In this document: piece by piece, positions 36,036-47,701 of the stretch | How positions within the stretch are numbered: the stretch's first letter is position 1 | Layout of the letters: every line of letters starts with the position of its first letter | Assembly: GCA_028023455.1 (NCBI GenBank) | Contig: JAQFVV010012405.1 | Coordinates: 10,001,923-10,065,922 of the forward strand | Reading direction: 5' to 3' | Origin: Epiperipatus broadwayi | Lineage: Eukaryota; Onychophora; Udeonychophora; Euonychophora; Peripatidae | Length of the DNA stretch: 64,000 bases | The notes under the pieces: generated by a model | Seen by the model: the letters and a program-made list of their open reading frames with translations, nothing else | Told to the model about the DNA's origin: nothing | Databases searched by the model: none | Position numbers and translations under genes: made by a program

Positions 36036-37559
36036 TATTTTTTGTAAAAATATTCTCTTCAATGGATAGACTATATGAATAACTTTTTGTTTAAAATATA
36101 TATTAATCTAAAGACAGAAATAAAATCTTTGTTTTGATTACTTATTTTTATATTACTTTTTTATTTATAACATTGGTATTTTATTTTTAAGATGACTTTC
36201 ATTTTTTAAACTTATGATTTAAAAAAATGTTAAAATTTTAAAGGTTTGATAAATAATAAGTCTATCTCATTCAAAAATGTAACTAATAAAAAATAAAAAT
36301 GAACAAAAAGTTCTGAAAGTATAGGGTTGTTGATAGTATAATTGTAAAAGATGAAAAATAACCAGTGTCAAATATTTACATCAGTATTTTTCTAACTCAT
36401 GTAGTGACATCAATTCTTATTTTACTAACTGTGTATTTATATTTAAATATTTGTTATTTTAACTTTTAAATTCTATGACTAACTTTTAAATTCTATGATT
36501 AACTTTTGTTTAAGTCTTTGGGTTTCTGATTGTTCCATCTGGTGAGAGTTTTAGGCAATGCTCAACATTTCTGTTTTTATAAAATCTTTATTTTATATTA
36601 AAAGTCAGTAAATTAGAAATAATTTTATTTTTATTTTATTTTATAAGTGATAAATATTCTAACTAGTTTACATTTGACTATTTTAAATATTTAAAAGCTG
36701 ATCTTTAAATATAACAATGAACCATAAACATCATCACAGATATTTTTATAATTACTAATAATAAAAATTCATTTCCATTTTGAAGCATTATTAAAATATT
36801 AAGATAAAATTTATTTCCATTTTAAGTTTTTTTTTTAATATGAATCAATGTTGGTGGATTTATAATAATTCTATCAAATTCTGCTTTAAAATCTGGTATT
36901 TATTTTACAAAAATTACAATATTTTAAAAGATTTAAGACTAAGTCATTTATGGTAGATAATGATGTAGTGGATATTATTGTTTTGTTTCTTAACATGAAA
37001 ATCAAATTTATCGACTTTTTTTTCTAAAAACAAAACATGAAAGAATATTGGTTATTTGTATATTTTTTTATAATAATTAACTAATTGGTGTGTAAAAATA
37101 ATCAAAGATACTTATCAACCAGCAAAAAATCTTATTTCATTATACTTCAAAATCTTCATATAAAAACTAGATCAGAAGAATGCAAACACCTTCTGGACAT
37201 TTTCTTTTGTCAAAGTACAAAGGAGAAGTTTGCAATCCATAAGATGCTGATCTCTTCAGATTATTTTTTTCAACTTTAATATTAATAAAAGCATTATATT
37301 AAAATGTACTTTTTAAACAAAACTTAGGATAATGCTAATACCATGATTTAATGCTAGGTAATAATTTTTTCAAGTAAACTTACAATGTTTTTCAACACAG
37401 ATGAGGGTTATCAAGTTAAAGTCACACTAATGTCTTCAGTGAGAAATTTCAGAAAAATCAGTTATAGTATTCTCTTAAATTACACTTGTGCAGCTATCTA
37501 ATGAGATATTACTTTATTAACCATTCTTCTGTTCTCTTCAACCATAATTATTGTCAAGT
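36036..37559. other. AT-rich DNA, nothing recognised
   Basis: Includes a 20-bp direct duplication at 36460-36499 (TAACTTTTAAATTCTATGAC twice, one change). No gene seen; the 64-codon ORF at 37085 is unremarkable. Confidence 0.5.
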
Positions 37560-37563
37560 TTAA

Positions 37564-38224
37564 CTCATTCCCAGACCACTAATTTTTATGTTATTTTGCT
37601 AGTTTTATAGTTATTTTATCAAGAAAAATATGCTATAGGATGCTGCCACCTTTAAAATTATTTTACAATTAAAAAGTCAATAATATTTAAATTTAAAGGA
37701 TAAGACATGCCTTCCAAGATGTTTATTGGTTGTTTCTCATTCTCTACAAAAGGGAGAACTTGTCAAAAATTTTGATAGGTCTAAGTTTTTTGTTTTGAGT
37801 TTCAAAATGAAAATGTATGTTTTAAAGTTTTTAATTACTTACTATTATTTTCATGAAATATGTCTGAAAATGTAATTATTTTAGAAGAAGAATTCAGATG
37901 TTAGTGAAAATTATTTATTTATATGAAAATAAATTGAGAAAGAAATCAATGACATAGGCTGCATTTTATAATAGGTTAAGAAAAATACATTTTATGTTGT
38001 CCGCTATAGATTATTTTTATCAAATATAAATATAAATTTATTTTTGAAAAAAATGTTTATTTACTTTAATAGTCTGACAAATTATTATTCTGTTTTTTAG
38101 AAACTAAACTAAAATGAGAATTTAAAAAGACAACTATATTTTTACTGCTGATTCTATAATTGACCAATCAAAAGTTTAGAACTTTAATTTACTCAGTCAA
38201 TAGGGATTTTGAACTTGGAAAAAA
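37564..38224. mobile_element. TTAA-flanked piggyBac-like MITE, copy 3 (diverged)
   Basis: Flanked by TTAA at 37560-37563 and 38225-38228. The left part reads CTCATTCCCAGACCACTAAT and internal blocks (GGATGCTGCC, AATTATTTTACAA, TTGACCAATCAAAAGTTTAG) follow the order seen in copies 1, 2 and 4. It is about 660 bp, the most diverged of the four. Confidence 0.7.
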
Positions 38225-38228
38225 TTAA

Positions 38229-39904
38229 ACAGTAAAATTATAAACTTTCAAATATTGATTTTTTAATTTAAAAAATCTAAAAACATCAATATAATCAAAT
38301 AGATAGCAAAATCAAGGTATTTTAGTTCTGTTTCCATAATTGTATAGGTTGTTTTTTTGTAAGCCATTCTAAGTCTATTTATGTGATTAATTTGAGAAAA
38401 TTTTTGAAATACCAAAAACTTGATTTATTTGTGAAGTAATATAATTATTTTTATACAATAATTGTATAAGAATTATTTTAAAAATAGATGATAATAAATT
38501 CTAGTGTAATGAAAACAAAAAAAATTACAATCATTATGTCTTGTGAAATTGTTAAATGGCATTAACAATACTGTGTTAAGATCTTTTAAGATATTCTAAA
38601 AAATATAAAAACTTTTTAATACTTTAAAAACAGAATTTAATAAATTTATGAGATATTACCACTTATTCAGTCACATTATAAAAATAAATTTAAATCCGCT
38701 AAAAAAATATTTCATTTTCCAGAATATATAACGTAAGTTTTTCTGCTGGTCGGTAAATGATGAAAATGCTTTTTGTTTTCATTATAAACTTATTTTTTAC
38801 ATTTTCAAAGTTCAACTATAAATTTTTAGGAAAATTTCATTTGTAAATATATATTTTTATTACCAAATCAATGAATAATGCTTTAATATTAAACCCAAAA
38901 GTTGAAGATTATAAATAATGTAACCAAAGAGAACAATGGACCTACTGCAGTGTAAATAGGTTAAAATGAGGTTAACATCACAAAATTAAATTATATATAT
39001 ACATATAGCTTTCAATTTAAATAAATAATTTTGTTCATATACAACCATTTTAAACAAATTTATTATTAAAAGTAATTTTTAAAATTGTAAAAATGATAAA
39101 TTTATTTAAGGAAATAAAAAAAAGACTGTTATTTTTATGTTAGCAAGAATAACATTTCTTTTCTTCTTTTTCATTGATGTAAGTATAAATTCTTTTAAAA
39201 ATATCATATAGTAATAAAAATGAATATACTTTATATTTACTAAATAAAATTAATCTTATATATGATTGAGAAACAATATGAAGATACAAAAATACCTTTA
39301 TAATAATTTTTTTTGATAAATGGAATATGAATAAGTGTAGCCATTTAAGAAAATTGAATTATCTTCTTCAAACTCATTTTGCTGACATATTCTTTATCTA
39401 TTAATAAAAGTAAAAACTAAAAATATGAACTTTAACAATAATTTGGAAGTATTTATTGTAAGATTTGAATGGAAATATCATCATAAATATACTTACTTAT
39501 CTCCAGTGAAGTTAAGATGAAGTATCATTTGAGATAAGTAGAATTGAACAGGAAAGAGTAAATAAATATAATGCAAAACAAAATAATTACATTTTCTTAT
39601 TTTATTATGTATTAACATGCAATGACTATAATCAGTATTATATACTAGTACAAATTTTCAAATACCTTAGTTTCATATAATTTTTTAAATTTCACAGGTG
39701 TCCATATCAATCCTCTATTTTGTAAAAATCAAATTGGTTTGAATTTAACTCAAGCAGTATATATTTAATGATCCTTTTTTAGTTTAACATGATCCCATAC
39801 TACTTTATATGACTGAAAATGTTCTTCATGTTTTGAAAATAATTGCTATTTTTTCTTACTTTTCAAGGCAAATATTATAAATGCCTATTATAACTAAAAT
39901 GTAC
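38229..39904. other. AT-rich DNA, nothing recognised
   Basis: No gene or recognisable element before the LINE begins at about 39.9 kb. Confidence 0.5.
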
Positions 39905-39912
39905 AAGAATAA

Positions 39913-41105
39913 AAAGTAACAGACAATCACTGCTCACTATATACTTTCCCTAAGCCACTTCTACTTGAAGCACTAGAAAAAAATAAAATTATCGACTCAG
40001 TCAGTTGTATAGCTGACCATCCGAATAATAGATATGTGGCACTAGAATTCAAAAGCTCCGAACAAATAGAACAGTTTAAAAAAAAAAATTAAAACAATTG
40101 GAAATTTTGCAATAATACAAGTTGACCAAAATAAATATAAAAATATAACTGGAGTTATCAAAAATACCTACTTTGGGTACAATCTAGATGACTTTCAAAG
40201 GATGATGAACCCTTTTGGAAAAGTAACATTTTTCCAACAAACCTATATCAAAGAAGCAGCAATCCCAATATTATCAAACAGTTATGAATACAAAGTCAAA
40301 TTACACAAAGACATAGAACCAGAAAATATCCCAACACATATCACAGACCAAGAAGCCACACTTCATCTGTATATAAGAGGCCTCAAACCAAGATGTTTTG
40401 CATGTGGAAAAAGAGGACACATAGCGACTGTTTGTAAGGAAAAAAATCAAAAAAAAAGACCAAAGTAATTCCAATTTAGTAGAAACAACTACAGTTAACA
40501 CAGATAATAACACACAACCGCCAAATTCACACCTTCAAAAACTCAACTTAAACAAAGCTAATACAACAACAGAGAAAAATAAAAATGTAAACACTTCTAC
40601 ATCTGTAAACACAGAACAAATAATTGAAATGAAAAAAAAAGAAAATGAAGACTCACAGTCTAATGGAAAAAAACCCAAAGATGACACAACAAAAACAATA
40701 GAAAATAAAACAGATATCTCTGGCCAAGATAAACACAGAATTCTAAACAAGACAGCTACTGAAATCATGGATAAAATTGCAGAAAGTCTTCCAGCAATTG
40801 AAAATATAACAAAAGAAAGCAAAAGAAAACAGCAAAAGGAAACAAAAAAGAGAGAAATTAAAAAAATCAAACCTAATGCAAAAGAACTCCAACCAGCAGA
40901 AACGAAAATGCAAGAAAAAGAAAAGAATATAGAAATGGAAACAGATGATGAACGACTAACTGATTCAGAATATGACAGTGAAAGTGATCATTTAAAACAC
41001 GGGCATATAAACACAGACACATACAACCCACAAGCAACACCAGTTTTAAAAACCAAAAGTACAGACACAGAGACAATACCAACAACAACTAAAAAAATAA
41101 AATAG
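39913..41105 (+). pseudogene. LINE ORF1 (gag-like, CCHC zinc knuckle), two frameshifts
   Basis: Three successive frames form one protein. 39913-40077 encodes FPKPLLLEALEKN and NRYVALEFKSSEQIEQF. An 11-A run (40078-40088) shifts the frame to the part with FAIIQVDQNKY, RMMNPFGKV and the knuckle CFACGKRGHIATVC (C-X2-C-X4-H-X4-C, about 40394-40435). A second A-run (40451-40457) shifts to the Lys/Glu-rich tail (DETDSEYDSESD-like acidic stretch) that stops at 41105. ORF1 proteins of L1/Tx1-type elements bind the element RNA. The start codon is lost with the 5' end. As it stands no full ORF1 protein can be made. ORF2 follows 44 bp downstream. Confidence 0.75.
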
Positions 41106-41149
41106 TCAACACATCTCAAAGCAAAAAAATCTATAAATCAAAAACCAGT

Positions 41150-44100
41150 ATGATTATAAAGGTAGCTGCACTTAATGTAAGGGGTATAAACTCCAAGACA
41201 AAAATACAGAATATAAACAAATGGATACAAATCATACAACCAAGCATCTTGGGGCTCCTTGAAACTAAAATACATAGTGGATCAAAAATTGACCCAGCAC
41301 AAGTCATGAGCACACAAGGTTTTTGTGCATGCTCAAGAGACTCAACTGCACCAGCCAGTGGGACAGGAATATACATAAGCCGGAGTTGTCCCTTCACTAC
41401 TTTCAAAATAATCTACATAGACTCAAACCTAATAATTACAACTTTTTACCACAAAAATCTCTCAATCAATATCATATATGTATATATTCCACCAGGGCCA
41501 ATTATAATCAATAGAATAATTGCAACAATAAACTCAATGCTGGCAAACAATCCTTACCCAACAATACTAACAGAGGATTTTAATATGAGCTACCAAAAGT
41601 TTGTTAATAAGTGGATTCACCAATTAGCAATACCACTTATGAGTGGAGAAGGATTCCTACCTCCAAACTCCATATCCTTTTATAACAGCAGATATGGAAC
41701 TCTGATAGACCTGATGTTCTATTCCCCAATGCTGCATCAAGCAAGAGAAATGAGTCTATCCCCCACACATTTCTCAGATCATGCAGTGCAAATAATAAAA
41801 ATAAATCTAGATACAAACTATAACCAAAAATACTACCTACAGAAAACCATAAGAATTCTACTGCCAATCAATACACAGGAAGTTTTTTTCTCAGAAATAT
41901 ATATAGCAATAAACAAACTAAATCAAATGGACCTTGACCCAATAACAAAATATATAGCTTTCACAGAAACCATATCTTATAATATCAATCAAATGACACA
42001 AAAAACAACCCCACCAACAAAACTCATAACATTGGCAGAAGAAATACATAAAAAGATCATAACAGCAAAACCAATCAAAAATAACCAAGAAATCATTGTT
42101 AAACTTACACAACTATACAATCAAACATGTAACCAATTAAAACAATATATTGCCATCAAAAAGAAAAAAAAAATATGTTTAACAGAACAACACACTTGGA
42201 CCCGTGGTTACATTAGGTGGGCATTAGGATATCCCTCAACTAACAAAGTACCTATGGCAATTAAAACAGGAAATAAAGTGATAACAGGCTATAACATGAT
42301 AGAACCCATCTTTCAATACTTCAGAAGTAAACTCACAACAAACAACCAATGGAAGATCCCAGAAAATTACTTTGGAAAACCTGAAAATGAAAACCCCTAT
42401 AAAATAGAAGATTTTGCAAGAATACTCACAACATTACAAAGCACTTGTCACCCAGGACCACCCGGGATCCCAAAATTTGTACTAACTCATCTAAGTCAAT
42501 TTACAAACAAATTATTATGTCAACTAGCAAATCAACTTTCACAAAAATTATATAACATACAAGGTCTAATCCCAATATCAATGGTCCCTTTCATGAAAAA
42601 AATAGAATCCATCTCGGAAATTACAAATTTAAGACCCATTTCAATGGAGCCATTAGGAATCAAAATTTTAGAAAAAGTACTAAAAGAAAAGATAGAGCCC
42701 TACATCTTACCAATAATATCGGAACATCAATATGCTAAAAAAGGGTCATCAACAGGCCAAGCAGCTCTAATTTTTAAAACAATAGTAAATTCAACAATAA
42801 AAAGAAAAAAACATGGGCCCATGGTAGTACAATTGGATTTTGAGAGTGCCTTTGACTCTGTCCCCATCAACAAACTAATCAATCAATTAAAAAAAACAAA
42901 AATACCAAGAACAATCTTATACACAATAGCCAACCTACTCCTAAATAGGGAGATACACATTACGCTAAATGGAAGAACATCACCCACTTTCCATCCTAAC
43001 CAATCCATCCCCCAGGGATCTCCACTAAGTACACTACTCTTCACACTATACATAAACCCTCTACTTGAAAAAATCAAGGAAAAATTACAAGGAATACAAA
43101 TACCAAACACCAATATTTACATACCCTGTATAGCCTACATGGATGATGTTACGATTTTTCTAACTTCAAAGAAACAACTACATATACTCCAAAAAATAAT
43201 AGAAGACTATACAACAAAATTTCATCTGAAAATAAATACTAATAAATCAGCTGTGTGGTCAATTTTTACTGGGAAAACCAACACACAAATATACCAAGGA
43301 AAACCGAATAAGTTTCTGGGTTTCCCATTTCATTTGGGAATGGGGCAGATGAGAAGAACAATACAAGACAAAATTTTAACACAAACAGAAAGAATCACAG
43401 ACTCACTTGCTAAATCATACCTTTCTCTATACTCAAAGGTTGCTCTCTTCAACCAACTGATAATGACAAAAATCACATACTACCTACCAGTGATAAAGTT
43501 TACCAAAAAATTTATATCAACAGTAAACTCCATGTGCAATAAACTACTTTGGAATAAAAAGGTGGTAGCAATTTCAATGAGGCAAATAAGCCAACCCACA
43601 AAACTAAATGGGCTTGGACTACATACAATTTCAACTTTTTACACACAAAAAATAATAAACCTGCTGATTACAACATTTACAAAGTTTCCAAATATTCAAA
43701 AAATAATAGATATAATACCCACTGACCGACCACCTCCCAAAGACAACTATATAGCCACACTTTTAGACAGCATAAGAAATCAAAGGGACAAAATAACCCT
43801 GTCTAACCCAATTAAATACACATATTGGCACATACATAGCCTAATAGAGCAGACACAACAAGATATCAACAACAAAATGGTCCTTGAAATAAACAATGCA
43901 CAGCTCCTAAAAAAATATAAAAATTGGTACCTGGAGCCTAAATTCTTTGACTTCATAGTCAAAGTAAATCTGAATGCCTTGCCTACATCACATTTCATCC
44001 ATTTTAAAAGGTTCTTTACGAAAATAGACCCACTGTGCAGATTGTGCCAAAGAGAAGAAGAAACACAACATCATTTTCTAAACGATTGTCTGGGCTTGGA

Positions 44101-44197
44101 AAAGGTAAGACAAATAATGATAAATAACTACCATCAGAAAGACACAACAATGGCAAAAATTCTCCAGGTATACAAAAAAATGCAATCCCAACAATAA
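41150..44197 (+). CDS. LINE ORF2: AP endonuclease plus reverse transcriptase
   Basis: 1015 residues from ATG 41150. The N-terminal endonuclease shows LNVRGIN (N9), ETK (E38), a changed GDFN motif that reads EDFN (D143) and SDH (S209-H211). Reverse transcriptase follows: NLRPISMEPLGIKILEKVL, LDFESAFDS (D563), QGSPLSTLLF (622 on) and YMDD (663-666) with both catalytic aspartates. A C-terminal C-X2-C-X7-HH-X4-C knuckle lies at 963-980. Family role: nicks target DNA and primes reverse transcription of the element RNA there. The YxDDVTIF form and ORF1 knuckle suggest the L1/Tx1 group, but the clade is not certain. The stop at 44195 is probably premature: coding continues in the -1 frame to 44388 (see findings). 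Confidence 0.88.
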   Translation: MIIKVAALNVRGINSKTKIQNINKWIQIIQPSILGLLETKIHSGSKIDPAQVMSTQGFCACSRDSTAPASGTGIYISRSCPFTTFKIIYIDSNLIITTFYHKNLSINIIYVYIPPGPIIINRIIATINSMLANNPYPTILTEDFNMSYQKFVNKWIHQLAIPLMSGEGFLPPNSISFYNSRYGTLIDLMFYSPMLHQAREMSLSPTHFSDHAVQIIKINLDTNYNQKYYLQKTIRILLPINTQEVFFSEIYIAINKLNQMDLDPITKYIAFTETISYNINQMTQKTTPPTKLITLAEEIHKKIITAKPIKNNQEIIVKLTQLYNQTCNQLKQYIAIKKKKKICLTEQHTWTRGYIRWALGYPSTNKVPMAIKTGNKVITGYNMIEPIFQYFRSKLTTNNQWKIPENYFGKPENENPYKIEDFARILTTLQSTCHPGPPGIPKFVLTHLSQFTNKLLCQLANQLSQKLYNIQGLIPISMVPFMKKIESISEITNLRPISMEPLGIKILEKVLKEKIEPYILPIISEHQYAKKGSSTGQAALIFKTIVNSTIKRKKHGPMVVQLDFESAFDSVPINKLINQLKKTKIPRTILYTIANLLLNREIHITLNGRTSPTFHPNQSIPQGSPLSTLLFTLYINPLLEKIKEKLQGIQIPNTNIYIPCIAYMDDVTIFLTSKKQLHILQKIIEDYTTKFHLKINTNKSAVWSIFTGKTNTQIYQGKPNKFLGFPFHLGMGQMRRTIQDKILTQTERITDSLAKSYLSLYSKVALFNQLIMTKITYYLPVIKFTKKFISTVNSMCNKLLWNKKVVAISMRQISQPTKLNGLGLHTISTFYTQKIINLLITTFTKFPNIQKIIDIIPTDRPPPKDNYIATLLDSIRNQRDKITLSNPIKYTYWHIHSLIEQTQQDINNKMVLEINNAQLLKKYKNWYLEPKFFDFIVKVNLNALPTSHFIHFKRFFTKIDPLCRLCQREEETQHHFLNDCLGLEKVRQIMINNYHQKDTTMAKILQVYKKMQSQQ

Positions 44198-44388
44198 GAG
44201 CAGCAACATTTAGCTTGTATGCATATTGGTACACCAGATGTAAATTCAATTTTGACTACAATGCAAAACAAAACCTCAACACTTTCCACCACAAGCTAGA
44301 AAAAATAAAAGAAAGGGATAACATGCTAGCACCACCAGATATTTTTGCTGCAACTTGGTCACTGTTTAAACTAAAATCAGCACTATAG
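44198..44388 (+). pseudogene. Out-of-frame C-terminal continuation of LINE ORF2
   Basis: In the frame starting at 44194 there is an open stretch of about 63 codons with normal protein composition (FSLYAYWYTRCKFNF, KLEKIKERDNMLAPPDIFA, WSLFKLKSAL) ending in TAG at 44386-44388. One missing A in the run at 44174-44180 explains the switch. It probably forms the natural C-terminus of ORF2. Confidence 0.65.
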
Positions 44389-44735
44389 TTGAAAATCAGT
44401 AAAAGAGATACAGAATAACACAGCTAAAAAGAAAAAGAACCCAATACACCAAAACCAGCAGGACACACATGACAGGGTCCATCAACATAATGTATATATA
44501 TAAAAAAAATTAGACAAACTGAATTCAGGCAACTTTTGATGCCTTAAGAGTAGCAAAAACACAACTTAAAGAACTCAAGAGAAAGCTCTTTCTCTCATAT
44601 ATCTGTGAACAAACTTATGCCCTACAGAACTGTTTAGACACAAGAACAGACTTATGCTTACTGTGTAAGCCCAATCTTACCTATGTAATCATTGTTTTTT
44701 AATCAATAAAATATGTTTTGAAACATAAAAAGCAA
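44389..44735 (+). other. LINE 3' untranslated region
   Basis: A-rich, no ORF, contains AATAAA at 44705. There is no long poly(A) or microsatellite tail. The exact 3' end is uncertain. Confidence 0.55.
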
Positions 44736-45750
44736 ATTTATTTTATTATAATAATTGAATGTAAGTAAGCAATCAAACTGAATCCAGTTAAATAACAATA
44801 CTTTTCTTTTTCTAATTTTACAATTTTATAGCCATATTTTTAAAAAAAAGTATAAAAAAATATATCTATTGTAAATAATATTTATAATAATATACATCAA
44901 ATTTGAAATAATATTCATATAAAAATACACATCACAGTAGTAATATGACATACCACTTCTGTTTACAATATTATACATTGTAATTATTGCAGGTTAACAG
45001 AAAGCAAACATAAATTCTATAATATATTAAATTCATTTTGAATATTTTTAGCAGTTATAAAATGCCCTGACAGCAATATTACAATTTTAATTCTTTTAAT
45101 TTTTTCTCAGCGATTTCCATGATGCCTTGGTGTTGCAGAGGTGATTGAATTTATTGGTTATGATATAGCTTGTATGACATTGAAAATGATTAAAATTATA
45201 TTAAATTTTTGTGATAAATAATTCAAAATGACTGATAAAGTTTATATATTTCAATATTGTTTTTATTTAGATGGCAGGAGTTTTCAGTATAGAAGCTTTA
45301 TATTTCAATGATCAAACAACAGAAATCAAGTTACACAAAATGGCAATACCTGTCCCCATTTTCCTTCTGAAGCAGAATCAATTTTAAACATTTGTTTTTA
45401 TTTCATTGTTCCAATCATTTGAAAAATGTATAATATATAGTTTTTTTACAAATATGTGATGCAGGTTTAAGATTATGCTGTAGTAAAATAGAAAAAAAGT
45501 TACATAATTAAATATAAAAAATGAGCATTCTGTATCTTTCATGTTCTTTAATAAATTTATAGTTTTTATTATATTTTTATTCTTTTAATTTTTTAAAAAA
45601 TAAATCTTAATAATGATTTTGTTACAAAATGGATTTATTTTTCAAAAACATTATTGAAATTGAAAACAACATATGTAAAAAATAATAATTTAGTAATGAA
45701 AAGATTTAAATTATACATTTTAATTATAATTAAATTTTATCAAACTGTCT
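44736..45750. other. AT-rich DNA, nothing recognised
   Basis: No gene or repeat recognised between the LINE and the next TTAA MITE. Confidence 0.5.
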
Positions 45751-45754
45751 TTAA

Positions 45755-46510
45755 CCCTTTTCCCACCTCTTACGAGACCTCTCGGCAGCAGTTGACATCA
45801 CTCTAATTCTGTTATTTTTAATGCTAGGATATTCGTTTGACAGTTATTGATTAGGTTTTTAAAAGTTCTGTAAGATGGTGCCCTCTTCCGAATTATTTTA
45901 CAAATAAAAAATCAAAAAAACCGCATTTAAAGCTAAACAAAGAAAGAAGCTTGTCAGTGATTGGCTCTCAGCCAGCTCTCAGCCGACAAAGACATTCTGA
46001 TTGGCTAGAAAGAACAAAGAAACCGCCTGATCAAAGAAAATAAAGAAAAACGCTGAGATTTTTATTTCGAATATGATTTAAGGTTTAAAAAAAGTATATT
46101 CTGAGAAATTAAAATCATCTTCACAAAATATACTAAAAAAACAAAATTATTTTAAAAAAATATTGAAGATTTTAGTAAAAATATTTAAGATTTAGCAAAA
46201 AGAAATATTTTTCTATAATGTAAAAAGCATTTACATCGTCAACTCTTTGTTATATGTTCACTTTTATTTTGCCGAAATTGAATATTTTATAATAAATATA
46301 TAGCAATTTATTTTTGAAAGAACTTTCATTCACTTTCATAACCAGACAATTTATTAATATACTTTTTATAAACGAATATAAAGTCAATATGATATTAAAG
46401 GTGAAAATATTTTGACAATTGACTTGTCTTCAGTTTGTGAGCTGGCCAATTAAAAGCTTTTATTTTTAGCTGACACAACCAATAATATAATTAGCAGTTA
46501 AAAGGTGTCT
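45755..46510. mobile_element. TTAA-flanked piggyBac-like MITE, copy 4 (inverted relative to copy 1)
   Basis: Starts right after TTAA (45751-45754) with CCCTTTTCCC, the same end as the right end of copy 1. Inverted internal blocks match copy 1 closely (GACAAAGACATTCTGATTGG, GCCTGATCAAAGAAAATAAA, AACGCTGAGATTTT). The far end is near 46506; the next TTAA is at 46511-46514, a few bases beyond the expected edge. CpG words of copy 1 appear here mostly as TG/CA, as expected from methylation decay. Confidence 0.82.
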
Positions 46511-46514
46511 TTAA

Positions 46515-47404
46515 GTGTATCATTAACTATAACTAAGTTGAGAATTAAAATGTAAAATTAAATTTTGAAATACATAGTCTTCAGTTTGTTCTTTGAAGCA
46601 AAATTAAACAATTTTTTAGTAAAATAATTGCATAAAATATTTTAAAATCAAATAACAAAAATAAATATATTTTAAACATATTAAAATAATCTTACTCCCC
46701 CTTTATACCTTTACTAGAGATGTTAAACAGTGATATTTTATCTTCAGCTGGGTTTTCAATATTCTGAAATGCATCAGTTATTTATAAAACAATATATATT
46801 TTATAATTAGTAAAGTTAATAAAAATGAGAAAATATATTTGAAATAAAATAATAGACTTTGAAAGTCAAAAAACCGAATTTTATTATTATATTATAAACA
46901 ATTCTCAATATTAATCAATGAACACTTAAGCATTAGAGTTTTCAATCTCATAATTAAAAAAAGAAATTATAGATTCTTTCCTTTTAAATTGCAAATGTTT
47001 CATGGAAAATGATGAAAAGAACATAAAAATAGTATCAACATTACTTTTTCATGTTATTGCAGGCTGTACAATTGAATAATTGCCCTTCATAGAAAGCAAT
47101 ACATGAAATAAAGTTATAATTATAGAATGCACATGTTATTTATTAGTCATCATTAATTAAATTTGTTATATCATAAATGTTTAAAATATATTTTTCCAGA
47201 AGCAAACCATGAGACAAAGTGCAAACAGTTGTGAACAGTTTTTTTTTTTACAGTCAGTGCATTGACACTCATTTAACCAGTGCAGAGTATTCTAAAATCT
47301 TAATAATAACAATATGGTCTGTCTCAGATGAAAGCTCTGCTAAGCTGTAGTTAATTTGCTGTATTTTTAATTTTTCCTTCATAGCAACACTTGCTCTCTA
47401 TTGG
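46515..47404. other. AT-rich DNA, nothing recognised
   Basis: No gene seen. Confidence 0.5.
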
Positions 47405-47426
47405 ATAATAATAATAATAATAATAA

Positions 47427-47485
<59 letters not shown>

Positions 47486-47490
47486 ATAAT
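47405..47490. repeat. (AAT)n(AGT)n tail of a minus-strand LINE
   Basis: About eight AAT units then about 18 AGT units, followed by TAATAATTCAATTC. The same junction (TAATTCAATTC) follows the array at 48957-49078, so it is probably the LINE 3' tail rather than a random microsatellite. Confidence 0.8.
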
Positions 47491-47701
47491 TCAATTCTTA
47501 TTTATTACGAGCACAACACTTTCGCTTTAACAGAAATATACAAGTAAATATTATTACATTATTAATAATTATAAAATAAATATAAAAATAAACAAAACTT
47601 TATATAATATATTTACATTTTAATAAAAATATACAATAATAACGAAAATTGCAAGTCATAATCTAAATATGGAAATATATATGTAAATACTTTTTATCTA
47701 C

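Larger units (their letters stand above)
39905..44735 (+). mobile_element. Non-LTR retrotransposon (L1/Tx1-like), 5'-truncated, two ORFs
   Basis: Covers the ORF1 remnant, a 44-bp gap, ORF2 and a 3' region with AATAAA at 44705-44710. A-rich coding strand. The first codons of ORF1 are missing, so the 5' end is truncated near 39.91 kb. An 8-bp match ATAAAAAG occurs at both ends (about 39909 and 44726) and could be a target duplication, but it is too short to rely on in such AT-rich DNA. The few frame breaks all lie in A-runs, so the copy looks fairly young. Confidence 0.85.

Noticed and set aside
40301-44249. Minus-strand ORFs of 64-111 codons across the LINE
   Set aside because: Shadows of the A-rich plus-strand LINE ORFs (Phe/Leu/Ser-rich mirror frames); no independent signals.
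39909-44733. ATAAAAAG at both ends of the LINE as a target-site duplication
   Set aside because: Eight A-rich bases match too easily in this DNA to be counted; mentioned only as a possibility.
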